Shown: piece after piece, positions 9,801 to 18,576 of the stretch
Layout: each line of letters opens with the position of its first letter
How positions within the stretch are numbered: the stretch's first letter is position 1
DNA from: CAZUZS01 sp964624795
Lineage (GTDB): Bacteria; Calditrichota; Calditrichia; RBG-13-44-9
Direction of reading: 5' to 3'
NCBI GenBank assembly: GCA_964624795.1
Contig: CAZUZS010000061.1
Span: 1 to 32,436 of the forward strand
Length of the DNA stretch: 32,436 bases
Notes under the pieces: generated by a model
The model's input: the letters and a program-made list of their open reading frames with translations, nothing else
What the model was told of the DNA's origin: nothing
Database searches by the model: none
Made by a program: the position numbers and the translations under genes

Positions 9801-12800
9801 CGGTTACCATCGAGGCAAAAACAGCCAACAACCAGACAGTGTTCAGTTTCAACGGCTCGGTTTCATTGTCGGCATCTTCCGGTGAAGGAACTGTGGTTCC
9901 GGCTACAGTAGGCCCGTTCCAAAACGGCGTGTGGTCAGGCGATATTCAGATGACCAAAGCGGCATCCGATGTAACGCTTCAGGCGGACGACAACGGAACG
10001 CCTGCTCACACCGGTATCAGTAATCCTTTCACTGTTTTAGCCGGCAACTTTGTGAAGCTGCAAATCCTGTTGCCCGGTGAGCAAGCTACTCCGGGAATTG
10101 CACCGGGAAGAACCGGTGTCCCGCTGGATCAGCAGACCGGCGAGCAGTTTGATGTCTCCGTAAGGGCGGTGGATGATTACTGGAACCTGGTTTCCAGCGC
10201 CGCCGACAGCATCAAGTTGATGACGCAGGATACCAACGCTATTTTCGCCGCCCGCAATAAGTTGATAAACGGTGCTGCCAGTCTCACTGTCATCATGGGA
10301 ACCGCCGGCATGCATACCCTGTCGGTGGAGGATATCTCCAATCCTTCGATTCTGGCGGCGGTTAGCAGCGCCTTTCATGTCTATCCCGGCAACCTGGATC
10401 ATTTCGAATTCAGCACTGTTGCCGGACAGGTGGCGGGAGACGCTTTCAGCGCCACCATCACGGCATGTGATGTAGCCGGAAACCCGGTGGCAGGATACAA
10501 CGGGCACGGGCGTCTGGAAGTAACCACTGGAAGCGCCACACTTTCACCCACTGAAATTGATTTCGTGGATGGCCTGTGGACCGGCAACCTAACCATTACG
10601 CGTGCAGCCACCAATGTGCAGCTCACCTGCCTGGATTATGCAGCCATTCCGCATTCCGGCCAGAGCAATGCTTTCACGGTTTCGGCAGGGGCGTTCACCA
10701 GCATGCAAATTCTTTTGCCCGGCGAAACGCCTACTCCCGGAATTGCGCCCGGAAAAACCGGTCAGGTCAACACCCAGGTAGCCGGAGATGCCGTGCCGGT
10801 TACAGTGAATGCAGTGGACGCCTGGTGGAATACGGTAACTTCGGTTAGCGGAGCGGTTGGACTTTCTTCCACCGATCCGGCCGCCAATCTTCCGCTGGAT
10901 GCAGCACTGCAATCCGGCACAAAAACATTCAATGACTTAAGATTGAACACCCCCGGCTACTGGACGGTTACCGCTCACTACCGGTCCGATCCGCAGATTT
11001 CATCTGACACCTCGCCGCTGGTGCATGTGGTGAGCGGTTCGGTGGCAAGTTTTGCCTTCGAATCCATCGTCAGCCCACAGATCGCCGGCGACACGATTGA
11101 TGTCACCATCCATGCAGTGGACGGCACCGGAACGGTAGTTCCCAATTATAACGAGCAAGCCAGCCTGACCGCTTCCACCGGACCGGGTACCATCATTGTG
11201 GGAACAGTGCAGTTTACAAACGGCACCTGGAGCGGGCCGGTCATTGTTACCAAAGCGGCGCAGAGTGTCCACTTAAATATTCACGATTTTCAGGATCTGG
11301 TGCGTGGAAACAGCAACCCGTTCACAGTTGTATCCGGCACTCTCAACCGGGTGCAGATTCTGCTGCCCGGCGAAACCGCTACCCCCGGTCTGGCTCCTGG
11401 TAAAGACGGCGCACCGCAGGCACAGGTCAGCGGCATTCCGTTCGAGATACAGGTTCGTTCCACAGATGAATGGTGGAATGCTGCCGATCCGGAAAGCCTG
11501 AATGTTCATTTTGCCTCTACCGATGCATTGGCCGATCTTCCTTCGGACACCACACTGGTTATGGAAAGCACCAGTTTTTCAGCCACACTCCTCACTCCCG
11601 GTAGTCACAGCATCCGGTTGCAGGGGAACAACAATCCGGCATTCGCCGATACTTCCAGCACATTGACCGTTCAATCCGGCCAGTTGGATCATTTCGGATT
11701 TTCGCAGATCGCCGGCGGACAGGTTGCCGGCCGGACTTTCACAGTTCAAATTCAGGCTTACAACAACTACAATTACCCGGTGACCGACTACCAGGGCGAC
11801 ATTATTTTATCTGCTTCAACCGGAAACGGAACATTGACCCGCACCGGCGTCACCATCGCCAACGGCGTCTGGCAGGGCAGCCTGGCCGTGACCCGCGCCG
11901 ATACGCAGGTGGTTTTATATGCCGCGGACTACGTCCCAGCGCCCAATACGCACACCGGTTACAGCAACGGATTCTCGGTATTTGCCGATACGCTTGCCGG
12001 CCTGCAGGTGATTCTGCCCGGGGAAGAGGTAACCCCGGGCGTGAATCCCGGCAGAAGAGGCACACCCACGCTACAAACAGCCGGCTCCACCGTCGATGTT
12101 GTGGTGCGTGCGGTGGACGCTTATTGGAACTTGATCGAAGGCCGTACCGATTCCCTGCAAATCAGCGTGAGCGACACGTTTGCACAGGTGCCTTCCTATC
12201 TGGCTCTCGATAATGGATTGGCTCACATCCCGGTTGTTATGCGGGCTGCCGGTGCTCAGGTAGTAGAAGCACAATTTGCACAGAACGCCACCTACCCGGT
12301 TGCCAGCAGCGATACTGTTTCCGTGCAACATGCCGCCTACAGCCAGTTGCTGGTTTTGCTGCCCGGTGAATCGCTGCTTCCCGGCGATACCGAGAACGAT
12401 CCGCTAAAAACCCCGGGACGCGCGAACAACCCCGTTCGGCAAACCGCTGCCCTGCCCTTCCCGGTGGAAGTCTATGCAGTGGATGATTACTGGAATCCTG
12501 TTACAACAGCACCCGCGGATCAGGTGCATCTCTTCACCACCGACAACAGCGCCAGCATTGTGGCACAGGATTCCGTGCTGGTCAACGGGAAAGCAAGTTT
12601 CTCCGTGACCCTGAACCAGGGTGGTAACCAGATTATGCGAGGGATAAATGATAGTAACACCAGCATCCGGACATCGCTTGATGCTCTCCTGGAGGTTCTG
12701 GTTGGCGGATTGCATTACGAGATTGGTCTGAGCACCGGTCGGGTTGGCGCAGGTGAGTCCTTTCAAATGGAAGTTTATTACAAAAACGGAATGGGAGAAG

Positions 12801-13645
12801 TCGTTCCCAGCGCCACCCAGGTGGTTCACCTCAGCGCGGTCGATGCACAAAATATCGACCAGGTGGCCGGCACCGTGCAGAACGCCAGTTTCAATTTACA
12901 GAGCGGCAGCCGAACCATCCAGCAAATCTGCAATTCGGTGGGGCTCATCCGCATAAAAGTGGACGACGAAATCGGCACCGATCCCGGCTATTCCGACCCG
13001 ATTGAGATTTTCGCCGGCTCCGTCTCTGATATTTCCATCACGGCTCCGAAAACCGAAGTCTGCGGCCTGGAAGAAATCAGTCTCGCTGCCCAGCTTCTGG
13101 ACAAAGCCGGCAACCCGGTTCAAAATCAGGAAGTCGGTCTGGAAGTGATCCAGGGTTCCGGTCAATTAAAAAAGAACAGTGTTACTTCCAATAGCGACGG
13201 GATTGCCACAATAGGATTTACCGCAGGGAAAATCACAGAGACCAACATCATCCGGGCTTCGGTCGATACCGTATTCACCGATTTTGAAGTGGTGGTTAAC
13301 CTCACTCCTACTACCATGCCGGATGGGAAACCGGTCAATTATCCCAATCCGTTTGGCGTCGAATCGGATGTCACCCGCATCGACTACTACCTGCCGCAGG
13401 ATGCGGATGTGACGCTGCAGATATTCGATCTTTTCGGGAACCTGGTATGGACAAAAAAAATCGCAGCAGGCGAGCTTGGTGGCAAAGGACGTTCCGGAAA
13501 CAGTCATCCTAATTCGGTCATCTGGGCCGGTGTCAACAACCACGGGCAGCAGGTTGGTAACGGCGGCTATATTCTGCTGGCCAAAGCAGTTGCCAATGGA
13601 AAAACGGTCATGAATGCCAAACGCAAAATCGCAGTGTTGAGATAA
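6836..13645 (+). CDS. giant secreted repeat protein with Ig-like modules and C-terminal FlgD-type domain
   Basis: 2269 residues. A signal peptide ends near ANAEAQ (about residue 36). The body has nine repeats that begin with an LxxLLPGExxTPG motif, at residues 41, 427, 642, 858, 1075, 1290, 1506, 1723 and 1838. The full period is 215-217 residues, built from two beta-sandwich-like halves (one around AVDxxWN, one around LDHFxF and NGxWxG). Repeat one carries an insert (about 257-410) resembling a galactose-binding/PA14-type module (ADDAYDLYVNGD). Repeats eight and nine are half-length. A Big-1-like domain (about 2060-2155) and a C-terminal YPNPF FlgD-type/sorting-like domain (2166-2269) follow. 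The start is the ATG at 6836: AAGGAGGT lies seven bases upstream, whereas the ATG at 6830 would touch it. It is probably an extracellular fibre or adhesin; sugar binding is inference. Confidence 0.85.
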   Translation: MKAPGRSKKLVQKSHSLIYAVCILCLFGMFANAEAQVAQKLQILLPGMTAAPNTGNGYNGDPIDQTSGVPFNVVVNAVDDNWNIVNVSDQVSLTSSDPLADLPLPVNLVNGTAVLSVILNSNGLYALTANDESNSNVTSATSPPVRIVQIEYFMISPIGDPYGGNPGQVTVGAEIPNVEITARNQNGNISSKYNGRVYLSELTDYGEGRIEPEAIQFLNGRWTGNLKIFRAGEKEASWGVTGDIWVKATDGTPASDRMEIIITADDAYDLYVNGDFIASNNQPLEAQTYILPYREGKNVVAIKGSNQSADGGLIAEIRVNGQVVKRTSGAWLNSPVFQTGWEKINFDDQGWSNATDLGAYGISPWGASVGGFPVGSIAHWIWGSGSEEYFRTSINIDPNALPAPPAFTPHEGESNRFCALPGNFSRLLTVLPGETYMPGSRGGRSGVPADQPSGREFWINVYGTDNYWNKISSAQDVIALSSSDPAAGLPFNQALNNGQTIMNVTLNTAGLQTVSANDITHSAIQADTSSEVMVLEGIDHFVFNNISATQVAGQPLQVTVTAVDEFGVPASNYSGVLTLSATTGEQTVYPEEITVVNGVWSGPVLLTKASNYVNLAVTDGASPAHTGISNQFNIVPGAVAQLQVLAPGQMPTPGVAPGLTGTPSEVLSGSGFYIRVNAVDQWWNVVSGNADLVHLTSSDPAASLPPNASLSGGARQFLVSLNTNGLQTISASDLTNPQVSQGTSSEIRVNPGNMDHFVFTQIIGPKFAGTPFSVTINAVDPQGNPVGNYSGVVFLNASTGNNTMIPVTANFLNGTWTGNVTIKVATGGVYLTASDGATPPHTGTSNQFEVQPGALTRFQVIVPGLTATPGIDPGYSGTPQPQNAGQPFPIVVNGVDSYWNVVTASSDSFGVSSTDLYASLPDPTRLAGGTKNLSITLNSDGSHTISAFHMNNPAIQNGQTPSITILPQNLDHFLFSTISGPVTAGELVSVTIEAKTANNQTVFSFNGSVSLSASSGEGTVVPATVGPFQNGVWSGDIQMTKAASDVTLQADDNGTPAHTGISNPFTVLAGNFVKLQILLPGEQATPGIAPGRTGVPLDQQTGEQFDVSVRAVDDYWNLVSSAADSIKLMTQDTNAIFAARNKLINGAASLTVIMGTAGMHTLSVEDISNPSILAAVSSAFHVYPGNLDHFEFSTVAGQVAGDAFSATITACDVAGNPVAGYNGHGRLEVTTGSATLSPTEIDFVDGLWTGNLTITRAATNVQLTCLDYAAIPHSGQSNAFTVSAGAFTSMQILLPGETPTPGIAPGKTGQVNTQVAGDAVPVTVNAVDAWWNTVTSVSGAVGLSSTDPAANLPLDAALQSGTKTFNDLRLNTPGYWTVTAHYRSDPQISSDTSPLVHVVSGSVASFAFESIVSPQIAGDTIDVTIHAVDGTGTVVPNYNEQASLTASTGPGTIIVGTVQFTNGTWSGPVIVTKAAQSVHLNIHDFQDLVRGNSNPFTVVSGTLNRVQILLPGETATPGLAPGKDGAPQAQVSGIPFEIQVRSTDEWWNAADPESLNVHFASTDALADLPSDTTLVMESTSFSATLLTPGSHSIRLQGNNNPAFADTSSTLTVQSGQLDHFGFSQIAGGQVAGRTFTVQIQAYNNYNYPVTDYQGDIILSASTGNGTLTRTGVTIANGVWQGSLAVTRADTQVVLYAADYVPAPNTHTGYSNGFSVFADTLAGLQVILPGEEVTPGVNPGRRGTPTLQTAGSTVDVVVRAVDAYWNLIEGRTDSLQISVSDTFAQVPSYLALDNGLAHIPVVMRAAGAQVVEAQFAQNATYPVASSDTVSVQHAAYSQLLVLLPGESLLPGDTENDPLKTPGRANNPVRQTAALPFPVEVYAVDDYWNPVTTAPADQVHLFTTDNSASIVAQDSVLVNGKASFSVTLNQGGNQIMRGINDSNTSIRTSLDALLEVLVGGLHYEIGLSTGRVGAGESFQMEVYYKNGMGEVVPSATQVVHLSAVDAQNIDQVAGTVQNASFNLQSGSRTIQQICNSVGLIRIKVDDEIGTDPGYSDPIEIFAGSVSDISITAPKTEVCGLEEISLAAQLLDKAGNPVQNQEVGLEVIQGSGQLKKNSVTSNSDGIATIGFTAGKITETNIIRASVDTVFTDFEVVVNLTPTTMPDGKPVNYPNPFGVESDVTRIDYYLPQDADVTLQIFDLFGNLVWTKKIAAGELGGKGRSGNSHPNSVIWAGVNNHGQQVGNGGYILLAKAVANGKTVMNAKRKIAVLR

Positions 13646-13699
13646 ACTGCAATTACCGTAAAGATGAAACTGAAGAATACAAATTTTGGAGATAAAAAA

Positions 13700-14980
13700 A
13701 TGAAAACACAAGGATGTCTCTTCATCTTGATTCTGCTGTTCGCTGCATGGAGTGTCGCACCGCTGCAAGCTCAGGATGGGTATGCCGGAATGCCCGGGAC
13801 CTATCTTTACCAGGGTGTTGGCGCGAGGGCAATGGCAATGGGGCAGGCGTACACGGCACTCGCGGAAGACGGTACAGCTCTCTACTGGAACCCGGCGGGG
13901 CTCGCCAATCGCGATCCCTACCAGGTTTATTTCATGCACTCCAGCTTGTTCATGAGCACCAGCTTCGATTACATGGCGGCAACCGCACCAACCCGGCGTT
14001 ACGGGAATTTCGGATTGGGCCTGGTTGCACTCACCTCCGGTGATTTCGACCAGCGCAGCGAACTGAACGAAGAGTTAGGCAGCTTTGGACTCACCGATAT
14101 GGCTTTTCTTCTCTCTTGGTCGAAACAGGTTTTCTCCGATATCGCCATCGGTGTCAATTACAAGCTGGTTTCGGAAAAAATGCTGGACTATTCGGGAATT
14201 GGGCATGGTATCGATTTCGGGGCACGAAAACAACTGTCAAACTGGCTGACAGCTGGTTTTTCGGTGATCAATTTGATCAACCCCCGCGTGACGCTGGCGA
14301 ATTCTGCATCCATTTATCCTCGACAGTTGCGGCTGGGATTTGCAGCAACGGCTTTCAATGAAAAAGTTGTGGTGAGCACCGACTTCTCAAAAATCATGGG
14401 CTGGGGCAATGTCCGTTTCAATGCCGGCGTGGAATATCACGTGCTCCAGGGACTGGATTTGCGGGCAGGTTTGAACCACGACCGCTTCACTATGGGTGTG
14501 GGTTTCGCCCTGAATAAGATCGGTGTCGGCTACAGCAACCGCAGCACCCCGGAGTTGGGCTGGAATCATCTTTTCGCAGTGAATTATGCGTTCGGCGGAT
14601 TTGGGGTTGGAGCGGAAGCGGTTCCGGACATTTTCTCGCCGGTTGGCGAACAAAACATTTCAAAAATCAAGCTGCATGTAAAAAGCCGCAGCACGATTGA
14701 CACATGGTACTTTGAAATTCTTGACAGAGATAAAAACGTGATTCGCACTTTTTCTCAGAACGGAGAGCTGCCGGAAGAAATCATCTGGGATGGCCGGGAC
14801 GACAAAGGCGCTTTTGCCCAGGATGGCAAGTTCGGCTATCGTTTTGAGGTAAGCACTGCCGACGGGAAAAGTTATGAGTCCAGTGGCAGCCTGGTTTCCA
14901 TTTCTACCGGCGGGCCATCCGGCACTCTGGGCTTAAAAAATGAAAAAAGTGAGACCGAGGAAGCTCAAAATGAAAATTAA
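13700..14980 (+). CDS. PorV/UPF0164-type outer-membrane barrel with C-terminal FlgD-type domain
   Basis: 426 residues. A signal peptide ends at LQAQ. The mature N-terminus (YLYQGVGARAMAMGQAYTAL, then WNPAGLA) is the hallmark of the PorV/PorQ/UPF0164 family of FadL-like barrels, several of which serve the type IX secretion pathway as surface-protein shuttles. About residues 320-410 form a FlgD-like Ig domain (KIKLHVKSRS, then IIWDGRDDKG, then GYRFEVSTADGK), an uncommon addition for PorV itself. The ATG at 13700 with GGAG eight bases before it is preferred over 13664, which would precede the signal peptide by 12 charged residues. The gene lies 54 bases after the giant protein and overlaps the TPR gene by 11 bases. 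A role in exporting or anchoring the giant protein is inferred from neighbourhood. Confidence 0.8.
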   Translation: MKTQGCLFILILLFAAWSVAPLQAQDGYAGMPGTYLYQGVGARAMAMGQAYTALAEDGTALYWNPAGLANRDPYQVYFMHSSLFMSTSFDYMAATAPTRRYGNFGLGLVALTSGDFDQRSELNEELGSFGLTDMAFLLSWSKQVFSDIAIGVNYKLVSEKMLDYSGIGHGIDFGARKQLSNWLTAGFSVINLINPRVTLANSASIYPRQLRLGFAATAFNEKVVVSTDFSKIMGWGNVRFNAGVEYHVLQGLDLRAGLNHDRFTMGVGFALNKIGVGYSNRSTPELGWNHLFAVNYAFGGFGVGAEAVPDIFSPVGEQNISKIKLHVKSRSTIDTWYFEILDRDKNVIRTFSQNGELPEEIIWDGRDDKGAFAQDGKFGYRFEVSTADGKSYESSGSLVSISTGGPSGTLGLKNEKSETEEAQNEN

Positions 14981-16757
14981 ATTTTTATTAAATTGGGAAA
15001 TACTGGGTATTGCGTGCGGCATCCTGCTGTTTTTGGGGACGAACGCGCCAGGCGATGAATACAGCGCCTGGACGCACTACAGCAATGCCGCTGCCGCCTT
15101 CAGGAATGGCGAAACGGCCTCTTTAATACTTCCGGAATGCCAGGCAGCATTAAAGGAAACCGACGACCCGGTGCTGTTTTCCCGCATTTCATTTTTGCAG
15201 GCCGAAGCTCTGATGAAGGTACTGAAATTTGACGATGCGATTAGCGTTCTTCAAAAAGTGGAGACATCCGGGCTGGATATTCCCGCCACGTTGCGGGAAG
15301 AAGCCAGCCTGCGCAAGGCAAGTCTGTTCCTGAAACAGGACAAAATAAATCAGGCGGTGCGCATTTTTCAATCGCTTCATGATATCGGCAGCCAGTCATT
15401 TATAAAATCCGAGGCAGCTTATGCACTGGCCTGGCAGGCCGCCAATAGCGAAAACTGGGCCGAATGCCATTCCCTGGTAGATGAAATCAAGAATGACAGC
15501 CTGGCTAATGACGATGACATGCGGTTGAAATTCCTCGAGGCGCGGTTGGCATTGGCAGATAAAAATCCCGCTGAAGCTGTCCGCCTGTTGGATGGAACGG
15601 ATAACCCACTCGGTTTATGGCTGCTGGCACAGGCTCACGAAATGGCCAATAAGCGCATCCTGGCGGTGAGCACCTACAAAAAAATTAACGACCGCTTCCT
15701 ACAAACGCCGCTGGCGGAGGAGTCTATGCTGCAGGCGGCGGAAGTGTTCATGCGATCCGATGACTGGCTGGCGGCACAGTCCGAGCTGCAACGGTTTATG
15801 GAAGCGTTCCCTGAAAGCAAATTTCGGGATGCTGTTCATTTCCGACTCGGCTGGATTTACCTCAACCTGGGCCAGATGGACAATGCGCTGAGGGAGTTCA
15901 GCAACGCCAGTAACCCCACCAACCGGGAATATTTTCAGTATATGCAGGCGGAATGCTACCGGACCATGGGAAAACAAAATCAGGACAATTACCAGGAGGC
16001 GGTGCGCCTGTTTAACAATATCGCATCCCTCAATATGAACGGATCGATTGCGCCGCTGGCCAAAATCAAGGCAGCGATGACTGAATTCGAAGCGGGTGAC
16101 ACGCTCAGCGCTCTCATCAGCCTCAAGCAATTTCTTTCCATCTACCCAAAAAACGAGCTGGTGCCGGCCGTAAATTTCATGCTGGCAAGTCACGAAAACG
16201 AGCAAACCGCAAACAAATATTTCGACCGGATTGTTCAGTCAACCGTCACCGGCGGCATCCAGGAGGCGGCTATTTTTGCACTGCAAAATCAGGACTATCA
16301 AAAAGGAAAGTACCAGCAGGTCATCAACCGGTTTAGCTATCTCAAAGATAAAGAAAGCGGCACCGAAGCGAGCTATTGGGTGCGGGCCAACCGTCTGCTG
16401 ATTGCCGAGGCTGCCTACTTCCTCAAACATTATGATCTGGCCCGGGAAAACTACCGGCTGGTGCTGGCAACCAAACCGGATGATTTAACAGAAAAGGCTG
16501 AGCTGGGACTGGCATGGTGTACCTTTTACACGAAGGGCATCGATTCGGCTGCGGTTCGCTTCACAGAACTGAAGAGCAATTTGGGGATGGAAAATCGCCC
16601 GTTTGCCCGCTATGGCCTGGCCACTGCCCTCTTTCACCAGGGAGAATTCCAAAAGGCGCTTCAGGAATACCCGTTAAATATTGATTACCAGAACCGTCCG
16701 AAATATTTGCCGCTCATCGCCAAATCATTGTATCATTCGGCGGAATGCTACAACCGT
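14970..16757 (+). CDS. TPR-repeat protein, N-terminal part (runs into assembly gap)
   Basis: 596 visible codons before the N run. An N-terminal hydrophobic segment (about residues 8-25) is a signal peptide or membrane anchor, followed by many tetratricopeptide-like helical pairs typical of periplasmic scaffolds. The ATG at 14970 has GAGGAAG upstream and overlaps the stop of the PorV-like gene; an upstream in-frame ATG at 14940 has no ribosome site. The reading frame is open into the gap. The sequence after the gap is again TPR in the same direction, so one gene of about 900 residues interrupted by a scaffold gap is the simplest reading. Role: probably a scaffold between the outer-membrane parts and the Exb/TonB motor (inference). 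Confidence 0.8.
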
Positions 16758-16857
16758 NNNNNNNNNNNNNNNNNNNNNNNNNNNNNNNNNNNNNNNNNNN
16801 NNNNNNNNNNNNNNNNNNNNNNNNNNNNNNNNNNNNNNNNNNNNNNNNNNNNNNNNN
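16758..16857. other. assembly gap (100 N)
   Basis: Exactly 100 Ns, a conventional placeholder for unknown length. The frames on either side do not match through 100 bases, which is uninformative because the real length is not known. Confidence 0.98.
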
Positions 16858-17697
16858 GACCTGGCGGTGGACGCTCGCTACCGGATCGCGTCCAACTACC
16901 TGTCCGAAGAGAAGTTTGAAGAGGCGGTAAAAGAGTTCAAGGAAATTTTGACACAATATCCCAACTCTTCTTATGCCCCGGATGCGCAGTTTTCGCTGGC
17001 GAAGGCTTTCATGGCGCAGGAAAAATACCAGGATGCAGTGCGTGAATTCAGGCAATTCATTCAATATTTTCCGCAGAACAACCAGATAGCGGAAGCCAGG
17101 TTTCTCTCCGGTGTCTGTTATTTCACCGTCCAGAGTTATCTGTCTGCGATTGATTATTTTAATGAAGTCATCGAACAGAATCCCGAATCGGAATATTATG
17201 CTTCTTCTCTGCAAAATGCGGGGTGGAGCAGCGACCGCCTGAAAGATTACGAAAAAGCGTTGGATTATTTCCAAAAATACCTGGCGGCAAAACCGAAAGC
17301 GGAAGACAAAACAAAGATCCGTTTACAAATGGCAAATGAATATTCGGAGTTGAACAGAGCGGCAGATGCGGCAAACCTGTATTCTGAATTGGCAAAGGCC
17401 AAAGATGCCGCAATCGGCGCAGAAGCAGCCTACCAGCTTGGAATGCTCCGCCTGAACCAGAACCAGGTAGCACAGGCCAAAACAGCATTCAACCTGGCTA
17501 TCAAAAATGGCGCCTCTTCGGATTATTACCGCTTGAGCTCAATTGCCCAGTTGGCCGCCATATATGAGAACAGCGGCGAACAGCAGAAGGCAATTTCCGC
17601 CTACAAAATGTTAGCGGACAGCACCACCGAAGCCCGATGGGTAGATGCTGCCAACCAGCGCATTCAGGCACTACTCGCTGCAAACAAGGGAAATTAG
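16858..17697 (+). CDS. TPR-repeat protein, C-terminal part (continues from assembly gap)
   Basis: 279 residues visible after the gap. Repeats such as AVKEFKEILTQYPNS, AVREFRQFIQYFPQN and AIDYFNEVIEQNPES are classic 34-residue TPR units of the YbgF/BamD-like kind that mediate periplasmic protein contacts. It ends 36 bases before exbB. It is most likely the same gene as 14970-16757, but two adjacent TPR genes cannot be excluded until the gap is closed. Confidence 0.8.
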   Translation, partial: DLAVDARYRIASNYLSEEKFEEAVKEFKEILTQYPNSSYAPDAQFSLAKAFMAQEKYQDAVREFRQFIQYFPQNNQIAEARFLSGVCYFTVQSYLSAIDYFNEVIEQNPESEYYASSLQNAGWSSDRLKDYEKALDYFQKYLAAKPKAEDKTKIRLQMANEYSELNRAADAANLYSELAKAKDAAIGAEAAYQLGMLRLNQNQVAQAKTAFNLAIKNGASSDYYRLSSIAQLAAIYENSGEQQKAISAYKMLADSTTEARWVDAANQRIQALLAANKGN

Positions 17698-17733
17698 AAT
17701 TAAAGAATTATTCTACAATTAAGGAGATGACAG

Positions 17734-18354
17734 ATGGATGTAAATGTATTTGAAACCCTGAAATCCAGTTTGACCATGATCGTCCTTATGGGATGCTCTG
17801 TTCTGGCAATAACCTTCATTTTCGAGAGGTGGCTCTACCTCAAACACACGGCGGTGGATTCCGGGCGATTTTTCGCCAGCATAAAATCATCCTTGCTGCA
17901 GGAAGGACTGGAGTCGGCCATTACGGTCTGTAACAATTCTCTTTCTCCCCTGGCGGCGGTGGTAAAAAGCGGCCTGGAAGAATCCAGAAAAAATACCGGC
18001 ACGGTGGTGGAAATGATGGATGCTATCGCCATGGAACAGCGCTCCAAACTGGAAAAGAATCTCGGGGTGCTGGGGACGCTGGGAAATATCTCACCTCTGA
18101 TTGGTCTTTTCGGCACCGTTGTGGGCATCATTCAAGCCTTCCATTCGCTGTCGGTTTCAGGCTCAGCAGGACCGTCTGTGATTTCCGCAGGAATCGCGGA
18201 AGCACTGGTCACAACTGCCGGCGGACTGATCGTCGCCATCCCGGCTGTGGTCTTCTACAACTATTTTCTGCGACGGGTGAATAACACCATGCTGGAAATC
18301 GAGTCGGTGAGCAAAAAAGTACTGGTTATGCTGGGTATTCCGGAAGCCGCCTGA
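17734..18354 (+). CDS. exbB: ExbB/TolQ/MotA-family proton channel protein
   Basis: 206 residues. One transmembrane helix lies near the N-terminus (about 12-33), then a cytoplasmic stretch, then the family's conserved helices GNISPLIGLFGTVVGI and EALVTTAGGLIVAIPAVVF with their Thr and small residues. ExbB forms the pentameric stator that, with ExbD, converts proton motive force into motion of TonB/TolA-like proteins. The start has AAGGAG. Placement between the TPR gene and two exbD genes shows a dedicated motor for this cluster. TolQ or AglR-type roles cannot be separated by sequence; the presence of TonB favours ExbB. Confidence 0.93.
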   Translation: MDVNVFETLKSSLTMIVLMGCSVLAITFIFERWLYLKHTAVDSGRFFASIKSSLLQEGLESAITVCNNSLSPLAAVVKSGLEESRKNTGTVVEMMDAIAMEQRSKLEKNLGVLGTLGNISPLIGLFGTVVGIIQAFHSLSVSGSAGPSVISAGIAEALVTTAGGLIVAIPAVVFYNYFLRRVNNTMLEIESVSKKVLVMLGIPEAA

Positions 18355-18367
18355 AAGGAGGTTTAAG

Positions 18368-18436
18368 ATGAATTATGTATCTTGCAAGGTGGCTATGGGG
18401 CATGACCTTATCCAAAAAAAGGAGTTTAAAAATTGA
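18368..18436 (+). CDS. possible 22-residue leader peptide or relic ORF
   Basis: An optimal AAAGGAGG sits six bases before the ATG, and the reading frame runs 22 codons (begins MNYVSCKVAM) to TGA. It begins 13 bases after the exbB stop. There is no similarity to ExbD starts. It may be a coupling peptide, or the original translation start orphaned when the repeat at 18464-18491 arrived. Confidence 0.35.
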   Translation: MNYVSCKVAMGHDLIQKKEFKN

Positions 18437-18463
18437 TCACTTTTTCTGACCCTTCCCCGTAAT

Positions 18464-18491
18464 CCCCCTCCCTTATGCAGAAGGAAGGGGG
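18464..18491. repeat. C/G-rich imperfect hairpin within the operon
   Basis: CCCCCTCCCTT-6 nt-AAGGAAGGGGG (one mismatch) with further CCCTTCCCC and GAAGAGGGGG flanks. Its composition resembles the perfect hairpin at 31206-31242, suggesting a shared dispersed repeat family. It may act as an RNA-stability or attenuation hairpin between exbB and exbD. Confidence 0.5.
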
Positions 18492-18576
18492 AAGAGGGGG
18501 TGGGTAACATGGCGGATTAATTCCTGAATGACCTGCCTACTATATAAAGAAGCAGGCTTAGAGGAGATTTTCACGG

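Larger units (their letters stand above)
18355..18576. other. unusually long gap inside the motor operon
   Basis: 222 bases separate exbB from exbD, while the other gene spacings downstream of it in the cluster are 13-24 bases. The gap contains a strong ribosome site with a 22-codon ORF (18368-18436) and an imperfect C/G-rich hairpin (18464-18491). It reads like an insertion into an ordinary operon junction. Confidence 0.6.
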
